Origin: a virus
IMG/VR virus record: IMGVR_UViG_3300027749_000170
Location: 1 to 48,523 of that record
Length of the DNA stretch: 48,523 bases
Direction: 5' to 3' (one strand)
The first letter of the stretch is position 1; every line of letters begins with the position of its first letter. The notes below the pieces were generated by a model. The model worked only from the letters and a program-made list of their open reading frames with translations, searched no databases and was not told where the DNA came from. Below, in pieces: positions 6,257 to 16,219 of the stretch. Made by a program: the position numbers and the translations under genes.

Positions 6257-9200
6257 ATGGCAACAGTAGCAGAACAACTACGTCAATCAGAGGAAACAAA
6301 TCGCAAGTTGCGGGCCGAGCGTGACAAGGTCAATGCAGAAATTAATCGTGTGAAGGCTGAGACTGACAGGCGCAATGAAGAAACTAATCGTATGCAGGCC
6401 GAGCTTGACAAGCTGAAAAAAAATCCTAGTTTCACTGGATCTGATAATAATGAGCGTAAAACGGAGACTGCAACAAAAGACCCAAACAATGATATAGTAA
6501 AAATATCAGGCGAAAGTAATATTTTCAATGGTTATAGATCTATCACATATAATTTTACATTAGCAGCACTTGAAAAACGTCACCTTGACGATCCTGAATC
6601 ATATAGAAAAGATAATTTTAATTTACAATTAGTTATTTTAAAGTCTGGCGGCAAGGGCTCGGACTTGATGGAAAGAACTGCATCTACTAGAGATTCTGAT
6701 GTTAATCCAGTTCTTAAGTCCGACGCTAGTGAGAAATCTGGTACTGCGGGAGATCGAGCGAAATCAAGAAGCGAGCGTCGTCATGCCGCCATTGAGTCTG
6801 GTCAAAAAACTAATAACTTTTTTACAGGATTTAATACACACAGTCCTGGTAGATTTGATATGTTCATGGAAAATGTAGAAATTGAAAGTATAATGGCTCC
6901 TAGCGAAAAGACAAATTCAACTACTGCTATGAAAATTAAGTTTGATGTAATTGAACCATATAGCATTAATGGATTTATAGAAGCAATACATACTGCTGCT
7001 GTTGCTGCAGGTTTTCCTAGTTATCAAAATGCCGCATTCTTACTTAAATTAGAATTTTGGGGATATCCAGACGAGGACGAGTTTCCGGAGCCTGTAAAGA
7101 TTCCAGAAAGCACTAGATATTATCCAATGTCGATCACAGAGTGTAATATTGAAATTACTGAAAAGGGTACATTGTATAGATGTAATGCCGTACCTTATAA
7201 TGAAAGATCATTTGGTCATCCCAACATGGTTAAGAAACCTATAAAGATGCAAGGAAAAACAGTTGGAGAAATTCTAAGAAATTTATTCAAAGCACTAGAT
7301 GAGACTTCTAAAGAAATTCAAGAAATTGAAAATAAAGAAGCAGGTGTTACTTCTAAAGAGTATGATAGATATGAAATTAAATTTCCCACATGGGATAATG
7401 AAAGTGGATGGCTCGGTAGCATAATATCTGAAAATAAAATATCTGGCAGCAAAATGGGGAATGTTCTTACAGATCCGTTGTTAGTAGGCATGAATAAACC
7501 CGAAGATACATCACAGTCAAATGGATATAGTGCAAATGATTCAAAAAAACCCAAAGAAGGCGATCCACCACCGTCCGTTAAATTTAAACCTGGTGAATCT
7601 GTTATACAATTTGATCAAGATACAAACATTAGCGAAATTATAACTGCTGTTGTTAGAGATAGTGAATATGCTAAAGATCTATTAAAAGGGCTAATTGAAA
7701 AAAAACCAGGTATACCTGATCAATATGGTTTTGTAGATTATTGGATGATTAGAATTGAAACTACAAACTCAAATGAGATTAATGAGTTAGGTAAAAAACC
7801 TTTTCAAAAATTTACATACGTTGTTCATACATACAAAGTTCATTATACTCGAATACCGGGTTATGGAAGGGAACGTATCAATGAAAAAGACTTACAAAAA
7901 ATAAGTAATCGAGAATATAACTTTATCTATACAGGAAAAAATATTGATGTTCTCAATTTTAAATTAAATTTTAATAATTTATTTTTTGAAGCAGTTCCTG
8001 TGAATAATGGAAACAAACCCATTGATGCAAAAAATGGCGGCGCTGCTCCAGCTAATACTACCAGGGTTCGACTAAATTCAAAACCTTCAACGCCGTCCGG
8101 TAACAATAGAGAGCAGGGGCAGGTACCCGATCCTGCTGTTAAGATATTATCTACAAAAATACAAGCCTATGGAGGTAATGCAGCACAACCTGAAGAGGAT
8201 CCTTTTCAATTATTAGCTAGAACTATGCATAACTCAGTGATTAATTCTAAGGCTAGTATGTTAACAGGTGATCTTGAAATCCTAGGGGATCCGTTTTATC
8301 TTGCAGGTGCAGGTGCAGGCAATTGGAATCCTAAACCTTCTACCAGAGGAAAAACATTATCCGGTGAAATAAATCACATTTATGCAGCAGTTCTTATTAC
8401 TATTAATTTTAGAAATCCCGAAGATATTAATAGTTTTGATGATGGCGGCATGTTTAAATTTGATACTAATCGTGTACCCTTTAGTGGTGTTTATCAAGTA
8501 ACTACAGTTCTTAGCACATTTAAAGACGGTATATTCAAACAAAAATTAGATGTTCTAAGAATGCCAGGTCAAGTATTAAATTCAGATCTTCTTAGCAGTG
8601 ATCCGAGCGATAGAATGTCCACCTCACCTAAACCGGGTTCTCAAGTTGTAGCTGACGAAACTAGAGCACAAGGTGTTGAAGAACGAGCAGGTTCTACATC
8701 AGTACTTACGGCACTTGGACGAGTCCTTCCATCCTCTAATAATACAGTTAATGTAACGTCAATTGAAGCTGGCGGAGGATTAGGTGGTGATCTACAACCA
8801 CAATTTTTACCTAGGTCCGCTGGATATTCCGACATTCCAGCCGGCTTAGGATTAGGTGGTGATCTACAACCACAATTTTTACTAAATAATGCGAGGTCGG
8901 TACCAATACTTCCAGTACTAAATCAAACTCCGGGATTGTCATCTTTACCGGGAAGCGCATTACCTAACGATTTAACTTCTAACATAAGATTAAATAATTC
9001 AGGACTTACTTCATTAAGTCAAGGTACGTTAGCGGTCTTAGGTGCAGCAGCAGCTATATCAGCGGCTACAAGTATAATAAACGCAAAAGAAGGACTAACA
9101 GGATTAGTTGCTGGATCATTAGCTGCCGCTGCACTTGGTGCGGCACGTAACATTTCTAATCCTGGATCAGGAATAGGTAAAGGTGCTAGTGTTTTAATAA

Positions 9201-10030
9201 GTCCTAGTTCTTCTTTACCATTAGTACTTACTGCTAATGATATTAAACAAGGATTAAACATTGATTCTAATATATTATCGGCTGGTTCTATATCTAAAAC
9301 ATCTGCACTTGCAACGGGTATACCTAATTCATTAACTGGTATAAACGGCAGGGCCGATAGTCTTATAAATGGAATTGGTAATAAAATTACTTCACTAACG
9401 GCGTTATCAAATGATCCAAAAGGCATTGGTTCCCAACTGGGGTTAGATATTAGTCGACTTTCGGGACTTAGTGGAGCATTACAAAGTAAATTGCCTTCAC
9501 AAGTTACATCTCTTATTAAAAACATACCAGCCAATGTAAATTTAAAACAAGCCGTAAATCAAGGATTAGTATTAGATTATATACCTGCTGGTAAAATAGC
9601 CAACATACCCGCTACTCCTCCACTTAGTAAAGCACCTATACCTCAAGCAGATCCTGGATATTCTCAACAGGTTATTAAACAAGGCGGTATGACAGCATTA
9701 CAGAATTTGTATGGTGTTAATAGTTCTGCCAAATTATCTACTAATTTAGTTCCAGCGGATTTAATTTCTTCAGCAGAACAATACGTGTCTAAATCAAGAC
9801 TTGGTTCCCTTGGAAACCTAACAGGACTAACTAATGCTGTAGATATAAATGTTGCCAAGGACAAAGCAGATAGTTTTCAAAATCAATTATCTGGACTAAC
9901 TGGACAAATTAAAATACCTGATATAAATTTATCAGGCTCGGTGACATCTAAATTTTCAGCCAACTCATTAGGATCAAGTCCTTTAACTAATTTAGTTAAC
10001 AATTTAAACAAAAATACAGGAAATACATAG
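6257..10030 (+). CDS. Very long baseplate hub protein (gp27-like) with coiled coil and hydrophobic C-terminal region
   Basis: A 1,257-aa protein lying between gp53 and gp5, the place of a hub protein. Residues 1-55 are a charged coiled coil of repeating E/R/N heptads. The middle (about 195-330 and 660-790) resembles phage hub proteins: a block around RFDMFMENVEIESIMAP with a downstream AAFLLKLEFWGY, and later FSGVYQVTTVLSTFKDGIFKQKL. After about residue 800 it becomes low-complexity, rich in Gly, Ser, Leu and Asn, with a strongly hydrophobic alanine-rich stretch at about 915-970. T4 gp27 is 391 aa, so two thirds of this protein is additional. The DNA for the coiled coil is richer in G/C than its surroundings, suggesting a different origin. 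The C-terminal part could serve in trimer packing, tape-measure contact or membrane contact; this is not determined. Confidence 0.65.
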   Translation: MATVAEQLRQSEETNRKLRAERDKVNAEINRVKAETDRRNEETNRMQAELDKLKKNPSFTGSDNNERKTETATKDPNNDIVKISGESNIFNGYRSITYNFTLAALEKRHLDDPESYRKDNFNLQLVILKSGGKGSDLMERTASTRDSDVNPVLKSDASEKSGTAGDRAKSRSERRHAAIESGQKTNNFFTGFNTHSPGRFDMFMENVEIESIMAPSEKTNSTTAMKIKFDVIEPYSINGFIEAIHTAAVAAGFPSYQNAAFLLKLEFWGYPDEDEFPEPVKIPESTRYYPMSITECNIEITEKGTLYRCNAVPYNERSFGHPNMVKKPIKMQGKTVGEILRNLFKALDETSKEIQEIENKEAGVTSKEYDRYEIKFPTWDNESGWLGSIISENKISGSKMGNVLTDPLLVGMNKPEDTSQSNGYSANDSKKPKEGDPPPSVKFKPGESVIQFDQDTNISEIITAVVRDSEYAKDLLKGLIEKKPGIPDQYGFVDYWMIRIETTNSNEINELGKKPFQKFTYVVHTYKVHYTRIPGYGRERINEKDLQKISNREYNFIYTGKNIDVLNFKLNFNNLFFEAVPVNNGNKPIDAKNGGAAPANTTRVRLNSKPSTPSGNNREQGQVPDPAVKILSTKIQAYGGNAAQPEEDPFQLLARTMHNSVINSKASMLTGDLEILGDPFYLAGAGAGNWNPKPSTRGKTLSGEINHIYAAVLITINFRNPEDINSFDDGGMFKFDTNRVPFSGVYQVTTVLSTFKDGIFKQKLDVLRMPGQVLNSDLLSSDPSDRMSTSPKPGSQVVADETRAQGVEERAGSTSVLTALGRVLPSSNNTVNVTSIEAGGGLGGDLQPQFLPRSAGYSDIPAGLGLGGDLQPQFLLNNARSVPILPVLNQTPGLSSLPGSALPNDLTSNIRLNNSGLTSLSQGTLAVLGAAAAISAATSIINAKEGLTGLVAGSLAAAALGAARNISNPGSGIGKGASVLISPSSSLPLVLTANDIKQGLNIDSNILSAGSISKTSALATGIPNSLTGINGRADSLINGIGNKITSLTALSNDPKGIGSQLGLDISRLSGLSGALQSKLPSQVTSLIKNIPANVNLKQAVNQGLVLDYIPAGKIANIPATPPLSKAPIPQADPGYSQQVIKQGGMTALQNLYGVNSSAKLSTNLVPADLISSAEQYVSKSRLGSLGNLTGLTNAVDINVAKDKADSFQNQLSGLTGQIKIPDINLSGSVTSKFSANSLGSSPLTNLVNNLNKNTGNT
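8776..8882 (+). repeat. In-frame direct repeat of 35 nt, 72-nt period
   Basis: Bases 8776-8810 and 8848-8882 are identical. The offset of 72 nt is exactly 24 codons, so the hub protein carries GLGGDLQPQFL twice. The perfect DNA identity suggests a recent tandem duplication. Confidence 0.9.
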
Positions 10031-10031
10031 T

Positions 10032-12341
10032 ATGGGAGAAGAAACGAGATCGCATAGTGGTGGGCCTAATTCAAAACAATCTTCTCCTGGCCCGTTTCTT
10101 GCCGAGGTAACAAATCACCTCGATGGTACATATATGGGTATGTTAGAAGTTGCACTAGTAGGAGGCATGCCTAACAATCCTAAAGTACAAGAAGAAACAC
10201 ATGTTGTTAGATATCTAAGTCCGTTTTCAGGATTTACCTCATCAAGGTTTGAAGGAAACAATAGTAGTGATTTTAATGATGTACAAAAAAGTTATGGTTT
10301 TTGGATGATACCGCCGGATATTGGTACTAAAGTTATGGTTATTTTTGTTGATGGTGACCGTAATCAAGGATACTATATGGGCTGTGTGTCGGATGTATTT
10401 CAAAATCATATGATACCGGGAATAGCTGCTAGTAAACAGGTAAAAATGACCGATGAACAACGCAGAAAATATGGAACAGATTATTTGCCCGTAGCAGAAT
10501 TTCATAGAAAATCTCAAGATTTAAAAAATCCAGTACCTCAAAAATGGGCAAAACCCATTCATCCATTTGCTGATAGATTATTGCAACAGGGATTATTATT
10601 AGACACCATAAGGGGAGTTACATCCAGTGGTGCTCGTAGAGAAGTTCCTAGTAGTGTATTTGGTATATCAACACCCGGTCCATTGGACACCAGTTCGGGT
10701 GCTAAACGGGCCAATATAGGATATGATAGCGGAACTGCTGCTCCTGTAAGTAGACTCGGTGGTACAACTTTTGTTATGGATGATGGTGATATTAATGGAC
10801 AAAATGAATTAGTTAGATTGCGTACAAGAACAGGCCATCAAATACTTATGCATAATAGTCAAGATTTAATCTACATTGCTAATAGTGCAGGTACATCTTG
10901 GATTGAAATGACCAGCAATGGTAAGATTGATATCTATGCACATGATTCAGTGAGTATACATTCAGAGAACGATTTTAATTTCCGTGCTGATAGAGATATC
11001 AATATTGAAGCAGGACGTAACATCCATGTTAAAGCAGGTAAGAACATGGAAACAAACATCACGGGTTACAATTATCTTACCGTGGATCAAGATCAAAAAA
11101 TTGCTATTAGAGGAACACACGATGAAACTATTGGTGATACTGTTAAAATCACAGTGGGAAATAGTTATAATTTAAGTTCATCAAGAGATATCAAACACTC
11201 TGCAGAAGGAACGATTAATTTTAAATCAACTGGCAATATTAATTTAGGTACCTCGGCACAATTAAACTTAGGTGCTACTGGTAACATTATTGGAACAGGA
11301 GCAAATATACACTGGAATGGTCCAACCGCAGGATCTCCAGCCGCTGCCGATGCTGCTGAAATACCCCCACCGTTATCAATTTATAGTTTGCCTCAACGTT
11401 TAGTCAGTGCAGGTTGGGCCAATGGTGTATTTTATAATACAGGAACAATTAAAAGTATCATGCAACGTGTGCCAACGCATGAGCCGTGGGCACAGCATGA
11501 ATCAGTTAATCCCCCACAGTTTTCTCCTTCCGCAACCGATGCTACGTTAGGAACAACTCCAGGATCTACTAGAGCCGCAGCTGGCGTCCCACCAAATCCT
11601 GCCGCCGAAATACAGCAACCTGCTAACCAACCTGAGATTGTGCCAGGAACATGTACGCCAGCGTATGCTAAAGATATTAACGCTTCTTCAGCACAAGCAG
11701 GAATTGCAGCAATTAAGGCAGCTTGTGCCAAATTTGGATTAACAAGTCCATACGCTATAGCAGCGTTGTTAGGTATTGCCGGCGGTGAATGCCGTTGGAA
11801 GTTAGTAGAAGAGGGGTTTAATTATTCTGCTGATCGATTATTACAAGTATTCCCTAGCGTGTTCAAGGGTGATACAGCCCTTGCCCAACAATATGCAGGC
11901 AATCCTAATAACACATTACCTGAATTTTTGTACGGAAATACTACATCCAAGGGTAAAGGACTTGGTAATACACAATCCGGAGATGGCGGTAATTTTATAG
12001 GAAGGGGCTATATACAATTAACTGGAAGAAGTAACTATACCAGGTATGGAACTATGGTGGGCCAAGACTTAGTAGGAAATCCAAAATTATTAAGTGATCC
12101 TACTATTGCTGCTGAAGTTAGTGTTAAGTACATGTTAGATAGATGTAAAACAGATCAAAACGATCCAGCCTATGTTGAAAAAGCAATACATTCAGTTGGG
12201 TTCTGTACTCCAGATATATATGCAACAAAGAAGGGATTTTACGAATGTTTTCTTGGCCAATTAAAAGGTGGTATATTGAGTTCTGGCAATAATGGTATTG
12301 TTACAGATAGCAGTGGTAAGCCAATTAAGACTGGTTCTTAA
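10032..12341 (+). CDS. 5: gp5-like central spike with C-terminal GH19 (chitinase-type) muralytic domain
   Basis: A 769-aa protein. Residues about 15-145 form the gp5 OB-fold region (PPDIGTKVMVIFVDGDRNQGYYMG). Residues about 250-440 form the repetitive beta-prism spike, with alternating I/V, D, N and G. After a Pro/Ala-rich linker, residues about 545-765 match the GH19 lysozyme/chitinase family: GGECRW with candidate catalytic E586, the segment DGGNFIGRGYIQLTGRSNYTRYG, and NPKLLSDP. T4 gp5 instead carries a GH24 (T4 lysozyme-like) domain in the middle of the protein. Here the muralytic activity has been replaced by another family and moved to the end. The protein should pierce the outer membrane and cut peptidoglycan during infection. 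Confidence 0.85.
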   Translation: MGEETRSHSGGPNSKQSSPGPFLAEVTNHLDGTYMGMLEVALVGGMPNNPKVQEETHVVRYLSPFSGFTSSRFEGNNSSDFNDVQKSYGFWMIPPDIGTKVMVIFVDGDRNQGYYMGCVSDVFQNHMIPGIAASKQVKMTDEQRRKYGTDYLPVAEFHRKSQDLKNPVPQKWAKPIHPFADRLLQQGLLLDTIRGVTSSGARREVPSSVFGISTPGPLDTSSGAKRANIGYDSGTAAPVSRLGGTTFVMDDGDINGQNELVRLRTRTGHQILMHNSQDLIYIANSAGTSWIEMTSNGKIDIYAHDSVSIHSENDFNFRADRDINIEAGRNIHVKAGKNMETNITGYNYLTVDQDQKIAIRGTHDETIGDTVKITVGNSYNLSSSRDIKHSAEGTINFKSTGNINLGTSAQLNLGATGNIIGTGANIHWNGPTAGSPAAADAAEIPPPLSIYSLPQRLVSAGWANGVFYNTGTIKSIMQRVPTHEPWAQHESVNPPQFSPSATDATLGTTPGSTRAAAGVPPNPAAEIQQPANQPEIVPGTCTPAYAKDINASSAQAGIAAIKAACAKFGLTSPYAIAALLGIAGGECRWKLVEEGFNYSADRLLQVFPSVFKGDTALAQQYAGNPNNTLPEFLYGNTTSKGKGLGNTQSGDGGNFIGRGYIQLTGRSNYTRYGTMVGQDLVGNPKLLSDPTIAAEVSVKYMLDRCKTDQNDPAYVEKAIHSVGFCTPDIYATKKGFYECFLGQLKGGILSSGNNGIVTDSSGKPIKTGS

Positions 12342-12357
12342 GGGTAATAAATATAAT

Positions 12358-12795
12358 ATGCCTTATAAGAATCTTGAAATTAATCCAGGTCGATATAGTG
12401 AACAAAACACTGATAAGTTAAGTCAATACTATCGAGGATTTAGCACGGCCAATCCAATTAATCGCGGATCTAAGCTCTATGACTTTGATTTAATTAAACA
12501 AGATATTCTAAATCAATTTAATACTCGTAAAGGTCAACGAGTAATGAATCCTAAGTTTGGATCTATTATATGGGACCTATTAATGGAACCATTGACTCCG
12601 ATGATTAGTGAATTATTGCAAAACGATATTAGTACTATATGTAATTCAGATCCTAGAGTATATCCATTACAAATGCAAGTTAATGAATATGAGCAAGGCT
12701 ATATAATTGAGATTACATTAGCAATGAAAAACACCAACGAAACTTCTACACTAAAATTAGCATTTGATCAGAAGGTGGGAATAGTTGTACAATAA
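12358..12795 (+). CDS. 25: Baseplate wedge protein gp25 (lysozyme-fold)
   Basis: A 145-aa protein from the ATG at 12358. A longer frame upstream overlaps gp5 and lacks a ribosome site, whereas AAGGG lies just ahead of the chosen ATG. The gp25 signature is visible: DLIKQDILNQFNTRKGQRVMNP, then FGSIIWDLLMEPLTP and a C-terminal TLKLAFDQ strand. gp25 joins gp6 and gp53 in the inner baseplate and starts sheath assembly. T4 gp25 is 132 aa. Confidence 0.93.
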   Translation: MPYKNLEINPGRYSEQNTDKLSQYYRGFSTANPINRGSKLYDFDLIKQDILNQFNTRKGQRVMNPKFGSIIWDLLMEPLTPMISELLQNDISTICNSDPRVYPLQMQVNEYEQGYIIEITLAMKNTNETSTLKLAFDQKVGIVVQ

Positions 12796-12815
12796 TCTGC
12801 CCACTTAATTACTAC

Positions 12816-12823
12816 AATAAATA
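12816..12823 (+). promoter_or_regulatory. Possible late promoter before gp6
   Basis: AATAAATA differs by one base from the T4 late -10 box TATAAATA and lies 15 nt before the gp6 ATG, in the 42-nt gap after gp25. In AT-rich DNA such a one-mismatch octamer is not rare, so support is limited to its position. Confidence 0.35.
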
Positions 12824-12837
12824 CGGTATAAACTATT

Positions 12838-15800
12838 ATGATACCATCAACAAACACAAAACTATTAGTTAGCGAAGATTGGAAAAAGATTTATCAATCT
12901 TTCCGTAATGCTGACTTTAAGAGTTACGACTTTGAAACACTTCGTCGTACAATGATTTCTTATCTTCAAGAAAAGTATCCTGAGGAATTTAATGACTATA
13001 TTGACAGCAGCGAATATATTGCACTAATTGATGTTATCGCATATCTAGGGCAAAATTTAAGTTTTCGTATTGATTTAAATGCACGTGAAAACTTCCTTGA
13101 AACCGCACAACGTAGAGATAGCATCTTACGTCTTGCTCAACTAATTAGTTATAATCCCACAAGGAATGTTCCTGCTAGTGGATTTTTAAAACTTACTGCT
13201 GTAGCCACTACTGATAGCGTATATGATTCTAATGGAACAAATTTATCAGATATAACAATTGGATGGAATGATGCCACAAATCCGGACTGGTATCAACAGT
13301 TTATTAATATTATGAATTCTGCAATGTCTAGTAATTTTGGTAATCCTGCAGATCGTTCTACAATTGATTCTATACTTACTGAAAAATATAGAATTAAAAG
13401 TTCTACTAAGGATGTTCCTATTTTTAGTTTTTCTAAAAATGTAAACGGAACATCGATGAGTTTTGAAGTTGTTCCTATTACTTTTTCTGCTGATAAAACT
13501 TATGTTGAAGAAGCTCCGCCGGAGCCAGCATCTCTTTTTAGTTTAATATATAAAAATGACAATCAAGGAAGTGGTAGTCCTAATACTGGATTCTTTGCTC
13601 ATTTTAAACAAGGAACTATAAATGTTTCAACTTTTGGCATCAGCAATCCTGTAATTAATGAAATCATAGGAATCAATACTCCTTATATTAATGATACAGA
13701 TACATGGTTATGGCAACTAGATCAAACAGGGAATTATTCAACCTTATGGACACAAGTTCCTTCGTTGGTAGGAAATAATGTAATATACAATAGTATCAAT
13801 AACAGTATAAGAACATTATACGCTGTTAGCAGTCGTGATCAAGATCAACTTGATTTAAATTTTGCAGATGGTGTATTTGGAGATTTGCCAAAAGGAAATT
13901 TTTCTTTCTTTTATAGACAGAGCAACGCATTACAATATGTTATCAAGCCCGAACAAATGAGCGGAGTTTCTGTAACAATACCTTATAAAAATTCTTCTGG
14001 ACAAAATCATTCACTAACAATGACGTTGAGTTTACAATATGCAGTTACAAATAGTGCAGGCTCAGAATCTAATCTAAGTATACAAACCAAAGCACCGCAA
14101 CTTTATTATACACAGAATAGAATGATCACAGGAGAAGATTATAATATTGCTCCATTGAAAGCAGGGTCTGACATTCTTAAAATTAAAAGCATTAATCGGG
14201 TGTCAAGTGGACTTAGCAAATATATTGATTTATCAGATGTTACAGGCAAATATAGTCATACCAATATATTTGCCAATGATGGCATGTTATATAAAGAAGA
14301 ATATACAAATATATTTGAATTTGAATTTACCAATAGAAATCAAGTATTATCTGTTATAAAAAATAAAATAGCACCTATAATTGCTTCGCCAGATTTACGA
14401 TCATTTTATATAGATAACTATTCTAGAATTACATTATCTTCATTAACATGGAAAGAAGTTAATTCTCTTTCTAATGAAAGTAGAGGATATTTCTATAACG
14501 GATCAACCGCATATTCAGTTGATGGATCGGGCATACTAGGATATGTTACAATTGGTGCAATGATTAAATTTATTGCACCAGCAAAAAAATATTTTGATCA
14601 AAAAAATCTGCTTAAGAACATTCCAATTTCAGGCATCCCCAATGGCGGTCGTCCTTATATTTGGGCAACCGTTAAAAAAATAATAGGAGATGGTGCAAAC
14701 TACGGCCTAGGAAAATTATCCGATGGTACTGGTCCTATAATTTTTTCAACTAACGTACCCAACGGCTGTACTCCAAGCGAACTTATTCCTAAATTTAATA
14801 GAATATTAAATTTTTCTATTGAAAACGAAATTGCAAATATTGCCATTACTAAGAAAAATTTTGGCCTTACTATTGATTCTACCACCAGACAATGGAGCAT
14901 AATACTTAATTCTAATTTAGATATTGTTAATACATTTAGTTTAGTTAATCAAAATAATATAGAAAATCAAGGATACGATGCAAGTTGGTTAATTTCTTTT
15001 GTATGGACAGGGAAGAATTACAAAGTAACTTATAGGTCATTAAACTATATATTTGAAAGTCAATCAGAAACAGCATTTTTTATTGATGATTCTACTATTA
15101 ATTACGATTTTACTACAAATACAGTTATTAAAGATAAAATAACTGTTCTTTCTATAAACTCTACTCCTACCACAACGTCTGTAACAGGGCTAGGATACGA
15201 TCATCCATGGCAAATTGACAGTGCGATTGTAGAACCCGATGGATATGTTGAACCTAAAAAAGTAAAGATTAGTTTTTACGATTATAATAATTTGGACCAA
15301 TTATTTGATCCAGATTCTTTTAATACAATTGTAGGTAATGATAGTTTTATATATTTTGAAAAAAATAGTGATAGAACACGATATGTTTTAAGTGATGCCA
15401 ATGTAAGGGCGTTTAATACTGAATTTGATTTCTTATCATTTAAAAATACAACTACAGTCATGGATGGTGATTTATTTTATTTCTACAATACCTCATTAAA
15501 TTTAGTAAAGTATTGGTCTTCGGTATATCAGAGATTAATTTATACTGATCAATATTTTGGCAGAAGAGGTCGAGCCGATATAAAATTTCATTATCAACAT
15601 AATAGTGGAAATGAAAGAAGAATTGATCCTAGCAAATCAAATATTATTGATATCTATGTATTAACCACAACATATAATAATGATATTAGAAGTTGGTTAT
15701 TAGGAAATATATCTTCCAAACCACCTGCACCCACTAGTCAAAGTTTAGAACAAAATTATATAAACGCATTATCTCCCATCAAAGCAATCAGCGATGAAAT

Positions 15801-16218
15801 AGTATTTCATTCTGTGGCCTATAAAATATTGTTTGGGTCCGATGCTGTATCTAATTTACAGGCAAAATTTAAAGCAGTTAAGAATCCTGATAATACCACA
15901 ACAGATAATGATTTAAAAACTAGAATATTATCTGCTATCAATGACTTCTTCTCTTTAGAAAATTGGGAATTTGGACAAAGTTTCCACTTTGGAGAGTTAT
16001 CAACTTATGTAATGAATTTACTTACTCCTGACATTACAAATTTTGTTATTGTTCCAATTACCATTAATAGTGCATTTGGAAGTTTATACGAAGTAACATG
16101 TTTATCAAATGAATTATTTATTAGTGGTGCAAAAATTAATGATATAGAAATCATTGATGCTATTACAGCTTCACAATTAAAATCGCCTTCATCAATAGTA
16201 ACAACTAGTGGAATATAA
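12838..16218 (+). CDS. 6: Baseplate wedge protein gp6, enlarged
   Basis: A 1,126-aa protein. The N terminus carries the highly conserved gp6 block: EDWKKIYQSFRNADF, then YDFETLRRTMISYL, SSEYIALIDVIAYLGQNLSFRID and ARENFLETAQRRDSILRLA (residues about 13-105). The C-terminal part (about 1010-1100) has the typical helical ending. T4 gp6 is 660 aa, so about 450 residues are inserted in the middle as beta-rich material of unknown role. gp6 dimers form the continuous inner ring of the baseplate, and the extra domain probably decorates the baseplate exterior. No strong ribosome site is visible. Confidence 0.92.
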   Translation: MIPSTNTKLLVSEDWKKIYQSFRNADFKSYDFETLRRTMISYLQEKYPEEFNDYIDSSEYIALIDVIAYLGQNLSFRIDLNARENFLETAQRRDSILRLAQLISYNPTRNVPASGFLKLTAVATTDSVYDSNGTNLSDITIGWNDATNPDWYQQFINIMNSAMSSNFGNPADRSTIDSILTEKYRIKSSTKDVPIFSFSKNVNGTSMSFEVVPITFSADKTYVEEAPPEPASLFSLIYKNDNQGSGSPNTGFFAHFKQGTINVSTFGISNPVINEIIGINTPYINDTDTWLWQLDQTGNYSTLWTQVPSLVGNNVIYNSINNSIRTLYAVSSRDQDQLDLNFADGVFGDLPKGNFSFFYRQSNALQYVIKPEQMSGVSVTIPYKNSSGQNHSLTMTLSLQYAVTNSAGSESNLSIQTKAPQLYYTQNRMITGEDYNIAPLKAGSDILKIKSINRVSSGLSKYIDLSDVTGKYSHTNIFANDGMLYKEEYTNIFEFEFTNRNQVLSVIKNKIAPIIASPDLRSFYIDNYSRITLSSLTWKEVNSLSNESRGYFYNGSTAYSVDGSGILGYVTIGAMIKFIAPAKKYFDQKNLLKNIPISGIPNGGRPYIWATVKKIIGDGANYGLGKLSDGTGPIIFSTNVPNGCTPSELIPKFNRILNFSIENEIANIAITKKNFGLTIDSTTRQWSIILNSNLDIVNTFSLVNQNNIENQGYDASWLISFVWTGKNYKVTYRSLNYIFESQSETAFFIDDSTINYDFTTNTVIKDKITVLSINSTPTTTSVTGLGYDHPWQIDSAIVEPDGYVEPKKVKISFYDYNNLDQLFDPDSFNTIVGNDSFIYFEKNSDRTRYVLSDANVRAFNTEFDFLSFKNTTTVMDGDLFYFYNTSLNLVKYWSSVYQRLIYTDQYFGRRGRADIKFHYQHNSGNERRIDPSKSNIIDIYVLTTTYNNDIRSWLLGNISSKPPAPTSQSLEQNYINALSPIKAISDEIVFHSVAYKILFGSDAVSNLQAKFKAVKNPDNTTTDNDLKTRILSAINDFFSLENWEFGQSFHFGELSTYVMNLLTPDITNFVIVPITINSAFGSLYEVTCLSNELFISGAKINDIEIIDAITASQLKSPSSIVTTSGI

Positions 16219-16219
16219 A

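Noticed and set aside
9019-9534. 171-codon minus-strand frame inside the hub gene
   Set aside because: Antisense to the low-complexity Ala/Gly/Ser part of a clear structural gene; the open frame follows from composition.
12346-12353. AATAAATA as a late promoter for gp25
   Set aside because: It lies only five bases before the ATG, so a transcript starting from it would miss the ribosome site.
12292-12357. Longer N terminus for gp25
   Set aside because: It overlaps gp5, is unlike gp25, and the inner ATG has its own AAGGG and matches the family start.
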